Positions 60,594 through 64,000 of a stretch of DNA of 64,000 bases are shown here, in pieces. The stretch comes from Tardiphaga sp. vice304 (GTDB taxonomy: Bacteria > Pseudomonadota > Alphaproteobacteria > Rhizobiales > Xanthobacteraceae), in assembly GCF_007018905.1 (NCBI RefSeq), contig NZ_CP041402.1:124001-188000 (forward strand), given 5' to 3'. Positions within the stretch are counted from its first letter, which is position 1. Each line of letters starts with the position of its first letter. A program made the position numbers and the translations under genes. Under the pieces are notes generated by a model that ran no database searches, was not told where the DNA came from, and was given only the letters and a program-made list of their open reading frames with translations.

Positions 60594-61145
60594 ATGGCGT
60601 TCAGGCGTGTGGTGGGTGCGGCGTTGCTGGGGGCAGCTTGCCTCGGCCTTTCGGTGCAACCGGGTTCGGCGGCGCGGGATGCCGCCCGGGACGCGGCCAA
60701 CAACGTGCCGGTGGGCGGCAGCGGGCTGCCGGTGCCGCGCTATGTCAGCCTGAAGTCCGACCATGTGAACGTCCGCGCCGGCCCGACCAAGGACAATGAC
60801 GTGGCCTGGGTCTATACCAAATCCGGCCTGCCGGTGGAGATCACCGCCGAATATGAGAACTGGCGCCGGGTGCGCGATTCTGAAGGCGCCGAGGGCTGGG
60901 TCTACCACTCGCTGCTGTCGGGCCGCCGCACCGCGGTGGTGACGATGAAGAACAAGGATGACCTTGCCTCGATCTATGACAGTCCGGATGCCACCAGCCC
61001 GGTGGCCGCCAGGCTGCAGGCCGGCGTGGTGGCACAGGTCAAGCGCTGCAAGAACAGCTGGTGCCGCGTGATGGGCGCCGGCTTCGACGGCTGGATCGAA
61101 CAGCAGCGGCTATGGGGCGTCTATGCCGACGAGAAGGTCGATTGA
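60594..61145 (+). CDS. Exported SH3-like domain protein
   Basis: A 183-residue protein with a signal peptide (hydrophobic residues 6-20, cleavage near GSAAR) and two bacterial SH3-like (SH3_4) domains. The first is RYVSLKSDHVNVRAGPTKDNDVAWVYTKSGLPVEITAEYENWRRVRDSEGAEGWVYHSLLSGRRTAVV, and the second runs from about 125 to 175 and ends KNSWCRVMGAGFDGWIEQQRLWGVY. Such proteins usually bind cell-wall peptides. It follows the dehydrogenase gene in divergent orientation. Confidence 0.88.
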   Translation: MAFRRVVGAALLGAACLGLSVQPGSAARDAARDAANNVPVGGSGLPVPRYVSLKSDHVNVRAGPTKDNDVAWVYTKSGLPVEITAEYENWRRVRDSEGAEGWVYHSLLSGRRTAVVTMKNKDDLASIYDSPDATSPVAARLQAGVVAQVKRCKNSWCRVMGAGFDGWIEQQRLWGVYADEKVD

Positions 61146-61166
61146 GGGAACTTAGCAGGCTCTGAT

Positions 61167-61312
61167 CTTCCCTCTCCCCTTGTGGGAGAGGGTGGATCGA
61201 ACGCGAAGCGTTCGAGACGGGTGAGGGGTAGCCGCAAGCTCCGTCGCCCAGAAACCCCTCATCCGTCGCCGACTTCGTCGGCGCCACCTTCTCCCACAAG
61301 GGGAGAAGGAAG
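61167..61312. repeat. Palindromic repeat, family C copy 2
   Basis: A 146-bp element whose ends include CTCCCCTTGTGGGAG and CTCCCACAAGGGGAG, with GGTGAGGGGTAG and ACCCCTCATCC inside and the internal hairpins GAACGCGAAGCGTTC and CCGACTTCGTCGG. It lies between the SH3 gene and irr. A shorter CCCGGCGTTCGCCGGG hairpin of another family follows near 61380-61395. Confidence 0.8.
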
Positions 61313-61408
61313 GAAAAAAGACGCGCACAGGCGCCGCGGCTAACGGCGCTTCAAATTACAGATCACGGTGTCTATGGGTCCCGGCGTTCGCCGGGACGAC
61401 AGAGATGC

Positions 61409-61915
61409 TCAGCGCTTCTTGCGCAGCCGGACGACCATGTCGATGCGGCTGATCTCGTAGCCCTCGGGAACGTCGGGCATTTTCTGCAGCACCATGTGCG
61501 GATCGGGAATGTCGACCAGCTCGTGGTTGTTCTCGAGGTAATAATGGTGATGCGCGGTGACGTTGGTGTCGAAGTAGGTCTTGGTGCCGTCCACGCTGAC
61601 CTGCCGGAGCAGGCCGGAATCGGTGAGCTGGTTCAGCGTGTTGTAAACCGTGGCGAGCGATACCGGGACCTTGGCGAGGGAGGCTTCCTCGTAGAGCATT
61701 TCCGCGGTCAGATGGCGGGCGCCCTTGCCGAACAACAGCCAGCCCAGCGCCATGCGCTGGCGGGTCGGGCGCAAGCCCACCGACTGCAGCATCTCATTGA
61801 CGTCATGCCAAGGGCAGCCGGTCAGCGCCGGCTGGCGACCGCGGTTGATTTCCGCAACCGCAGCAGCGTCACTGCTGACGCTCGACGTATTGCCGTTCGA
61901 AGCAATGTCACTCAT
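61409..61915 (-). CDS. irr: Iron response regulator Irr (Fur family)
   Basis: A 168-residue regulator of iron and haem genes. The N-terminal haem regulatory motif is GCPWHDV (Cys34), which mediates haem-triggered degradation in Bradyrhizobium. The winged helix has GLRPTRQRMALGWLLFGKGARHLTAEMLYEEA and SLATVYNTLNQLTDSGLLRQV. The second haem site, the triple His of VTAHHHYYLENNHELVDIP, is intact. The frame is open to 61954, but ATG 61915 gives the usual start. It sits divergent to fabA, an arrangement conserved in this family of bacteria. Confidence 0.96.
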   Translation of the reverse strand: MSDIASNGNTSSVSSDAAAVAEINRGRQPALTGCPWHDVNEMLQSVGLRPTRQRMALGWLLFGKGARHLTAEMLYEEASLAKVPVSLATVYNTLNQLTDSGLLRQVSVDGTKTYFDTNVTAHHHYYLENNHELVDIPDPHMVLQKMPDVPEGYEISRIDMVVRLRKKR

Positions 61916-62223
61916 GTCCACGTCGGTGATCCCTGCCGTTGCGGCGCCCAACACGCACTCTGCCCTCTCTCTATAGGCCCGGCTGCCGTCAGATGCAAGG
62001 TTTTCGCAACTGGAGCCATGCGCTGACCGGGAAGCTCGATCGGGTCGGCCCGCCCCGCCAGTACCATCCGGCCGCCGAAACCGCCGCTTTGCCGCCCCCC
62101 AAGCCTATGATAGAGAGCGCGCGACAGGTCCGGCGATAACTGCCTGATTTGAACCAGTTCTGCGTGTCCCGGCCACCCCGGCGGGTTCGCAGGATGCAGA
62201 TACCGACGTTGGAAAGCCAAGGC

Positions 62224-62763
62224 ATGATTCAGGACAAGCGCAGCAGTTACGAGTACGAGGATCTGCTGGCCTGCGGCCGTGGCGAATTGTTCGGCCCCGG
62301 CAATGCGCAACTGCCGCTGCCACCGATGCTGATGTTCGACCGCATCACCGAGATCAACGACAATGGCGGCGAATTCGGCAAGGGCCTGATCCGCGCCGAA
62401 CTCGACGTCACGCCGGAACTCTGGTTCTTTGCCTGCCACTTCAAGGGCGACCCGGTAATGCCGGGCTGCCTCGGTCTCGACGCGATGTGGCAGATGGTCG
62501 GCTTTTTCCTCGGCTGGTCCGGCGGCATCGGCCCCGGCCGCGCGCTCGGCCTCGGCGAGCTGAAGTTTTCCGGCCAGGTTCTCCCGAACGTCAAGAAGGT
62601 GGTCTACACCATCGACGTCAAGCGGGTGATGCGCTCAAAATTGTGGTTGGGCATTGCCGATGGCTCGCTTTCGGCAGATGGCGAGATTATCTATCGTGCC
62701 AAGGACCTGAAGGTCGGCCTGTTCAAGCAGGAGGCTGCTGCCGCATTGCAGCCGGGAACGTAG
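62224..62763 (+). CDS. fabA: 3-hydroxydecanoyl-ACP dehydratase/isomerase FabA
   Basis: A 179-residue hot-dog-fold enzyme that dehydrates 3-hydroxydecanoyl-ACP and isomerises trans-2 to cis-3, starting unsaturated fatty acids. The active-site His is in [21 protein letters not shown] and the Asp in the same stretch. [19 protein letters not shown] ends the domain. ATG 62224 starts the common [18 protein letters not shown]; an open extension to 62149 is rejected. fabB follows after 79 bases that hold a GGCCGTC / GACGGCC hairpin (62784-62807) without a T-run. Confidence 0.96.
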   Translation: MIQDKRSSYEYEDLLACGRGELFGPGNAQLPLPPMLMFDRITEINDNGGEFGKGLIRAELDVTPELWFFACHFKGDPVMPGCLGLDAMWQMVGFFLGWSGGIGPGRALGLGELKFSGQVLPNVKKVVYTIDVKRVMRSKLWLGIADGSLSADGEIIYRAKDLKVGLFKQEAAAALQPGT

Positions 62764-62842
62764 TCTAGTCAGCGCTGCACAACGGCCGTCACCGATCGGC
62801 GACGGCCAGTCAACAACACGGATTTTAGAGGGCGGGACGATC

Positions 62843-64000
62843 ATGAGGCGGGTTGTCGTCACGGGGATGGGCATTGTCTCATCTATCGGAAACAACACTC
62901 AGGAAGTGCTTGCGAGCCTCCATGAGGCAAAGTCGGGCATCACGCGCGCCGACAAGTACGCGGAGCTCGGTTTCCGCTCGCAGGTGCAGGGCGCGCCGAC
63001 GCTGAATGCGTCGGAGATGATCGATCGCCGCGCAATGCGTTTCCTCGGTGAGGGCGCGGCGTGGAATCACGTCGCGATGGAACAGGCGATTCTGGATTCC
63101 GGCCTCGAAGCCTCTGACGTCTCCAACGAGCGCACCGGCATCATCATGGGCTCGGGGGGTCCCTCCGCCCGCACCATCGTCGAAGCCGCCGACATCACCC
63201 GCACCAAGGGGCCGAAGCGCGTCGGCCCGTTCGCGGTGCCGAAGGCGATGTCGTCGACGGCCTCCGCCACGCTCGCCACCTGGTTCAAGATCAAGGGCGT
63301 CAACTATTCGATCTCCTCGGCCTGCGCGACCTCCAACCATTGCATCGGCAATGGCTACGAGATGATCCAGTGGGGCAAGCAGGACATCGTGTTCGCCGGC
63401 GGCTGCGAGGAGCTCGACTGGTCGCTGTCGGTCTTGTTCGACGCGATGGGCGCGATGTCGTCGAAATATAACGACACCCCCTCCACCGCTTCACGCCCCT
63501 ATGACATCAGCCGCGACGGCTTCGTCATCGCCGGCGGCGCCGGCGTGATCGTTCTGGAAGAATACGAGCACGCGAAAGCGCGCGGCGCGAAAATCTACGG
63601 CGAGATCATCGGCTACGGCGCGACCTCGGACGGCTACGACATGGTCGCGCCCTCGGGCGAAGGCGCGGAGCGCTGCATGAAGATGGCGCTGGCCACCACC
63701 GGCGGCATCAAGATCGACTATATCAACCCGCACGCCACTTCGACGCCGGCCGGCGATCCGCCGGAGATCCAGGCCATCCGCAAGGTGTTCGGCGTCGGTG
63801 ACGCCTGCCCACCGATCTCCGCCACCAAGGCGCTGACCGGCCACTCGCTGGGCGCCACCAGCGTCCAGGAGGCGATCTATTCGCTCCTGATGATGCAGAA
63901 CGGCTTCATCTGCGAGAGCGGCAACATCACCGAGCTGGATCCGGTGTTCGCCGACATGCCGATCGTGCGCAAGCGGATCGACAATGCGAAACTCGGCGCT
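62843..64000 (+). CDS. fabB: 3-oxoacyl-ACP synthase I FabB (3' end cut by the window)
   Basis: The first 386 residues of a KAS I condensing enzyme, missing only about 20 residues at the C-terminus. The catalytic Cys is in [15 protein letters not shown] (near 162), and the two His are in [12 protein letters not shown] (near 298) and [11 protein letters not shown] (near 333). It elongates cis-3-decenoyl-ACP made by FabA, so the pair governs membrane unsaturation. It has its own GAGGGCGGGA ribosome site. Confidence 0.96.
   Translation, partial: MRRVVVTGMGIVSSIGNNTQEVLASLHEAKSGITRADKYAELGFRSQVQGAPTLNASEMIDRRAMRFLGEGAAWNHVAMEQAILDSGLEASDVSNERTGIIMGSGGPSARTIVEAADITRTKGPKRVGPFAVPKAMSSTASATLATWFKIKGVNYSISSACATSNHCIGNGYEMIQWGKQDIVFAGGCEELDWSLSVLFDAMGAMSSKYNDTPSTASRPYDISRDGFVIAGGAGVIVLEEYEHAKARGAKIYGEIIGYGATSDGYDMVAPSGEGAERCMKMALATTGGIKIDYINPHATSTPAGDPPEIQAIRKVFGVGDACPPISATKALTGHSLGATSVQEAIYSLLMMQNGFICESGNITELDPVFADMPIVRKRIDNAKLGA

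Overview
The window is GC-rich chromosomal DNA from an alphaproteobacterium. It most resembles the Nitrobacteraceae (the Bradyrhizobium, Rhodopseudomonas, Tardiphaga and Afipia group). Supporting evidence is an Irr regulator with a GCPWHD haem motif next to fabA-fabB, the gene order miaB-phoH-ybeY-corC-lnt, the rimP-nusA-ylxR-infB-rbfA-truB-rpsO-pnp block, FixK/FNR-type boxes of the form TTGA-N6-TCAA, and several families of short palindromic repeats common in these genomes. This placement is inferred; no search was run. No rRNA, tRNA, CRISPR array, prophage or insertion sequence was recognised.

Layout. 0-8.6 kb: end of a PhoR-like kinase, an LPG-synthase-type membrane protein, a BON-OmpA / small membrane protein / DinB operon, a polysaccharide deacetylase, an NTF2-like protein, a tandem universal stress protein, a conserved hypothetical and an FUSC-type transporter. 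8.7-14.7 kb: MmgE/PrpD, DUF1330, a divergent DUF1127/LysR pair, a DUF1080 exported protein, pirin and purC. 14.6-23.2 kb: a carbohydrate module with an SbmA/BacA-like transporter, a tightly coupled GH1 beta-glucosidase-glucokinase-Pfk-2 operon, a divergent GH50-like hydrolase and PEP synthase. 23.4-36 kb: gabD, adenosine kinase, murJ-trpS, macAB, a universal stress protein, an Nfu scaffold and a soluble PAS chemoreceptor. 36.4-45.4 kb: tsaB-rimI-fur-HAD, then miaB-phoH-ybeY-corC-lnt and an XRE regulator. 45.4-58.3 kb: trmB, a DUF2336 gene and the long translation and RNA-processing operon ending in pnp. 58.5-64 kb: exported superoxide dismutase, a 2-hydroxyacid dehydrogenase, an SH3 protein, irr, fabA and fabB (cut by the window end).

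The most interesting signal is three exact FixK/FNR-type palindromes within 7.3 kb (15912, 19316, 23198), plus a near match at 6812 upstream of the tandem universal stress protein. They lie upstream of the SbmA-like gene, between the GH1 operon and the GH50-like gene, and upstream of ppsA. Several have a plausible -10 hexamer about 31 bp from the box centre, the geometry of an FNR-activated promoter. Together they suggest an oxygen-responsive regulon that splits glycosides, phosphorylates the glucose and runs a Pfk-2/PpsA switch at the two ends of glycolysis, with a peptide-uptake-type transporter alongside. A second notable signal is a 97-bp palindromic repeat whose terminal GTAGCCCGGATG supplies the stop codon of the adjacent gene in two of three copies. 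Other leads are an attenuator-like hairpin before rimP, a hairpin with a T-run inside the operon between infB and rbfA, a three-hairpin pnp leader, a perfect CtrA-type box before miaB, and the absence of metK from its expected place before trmB.
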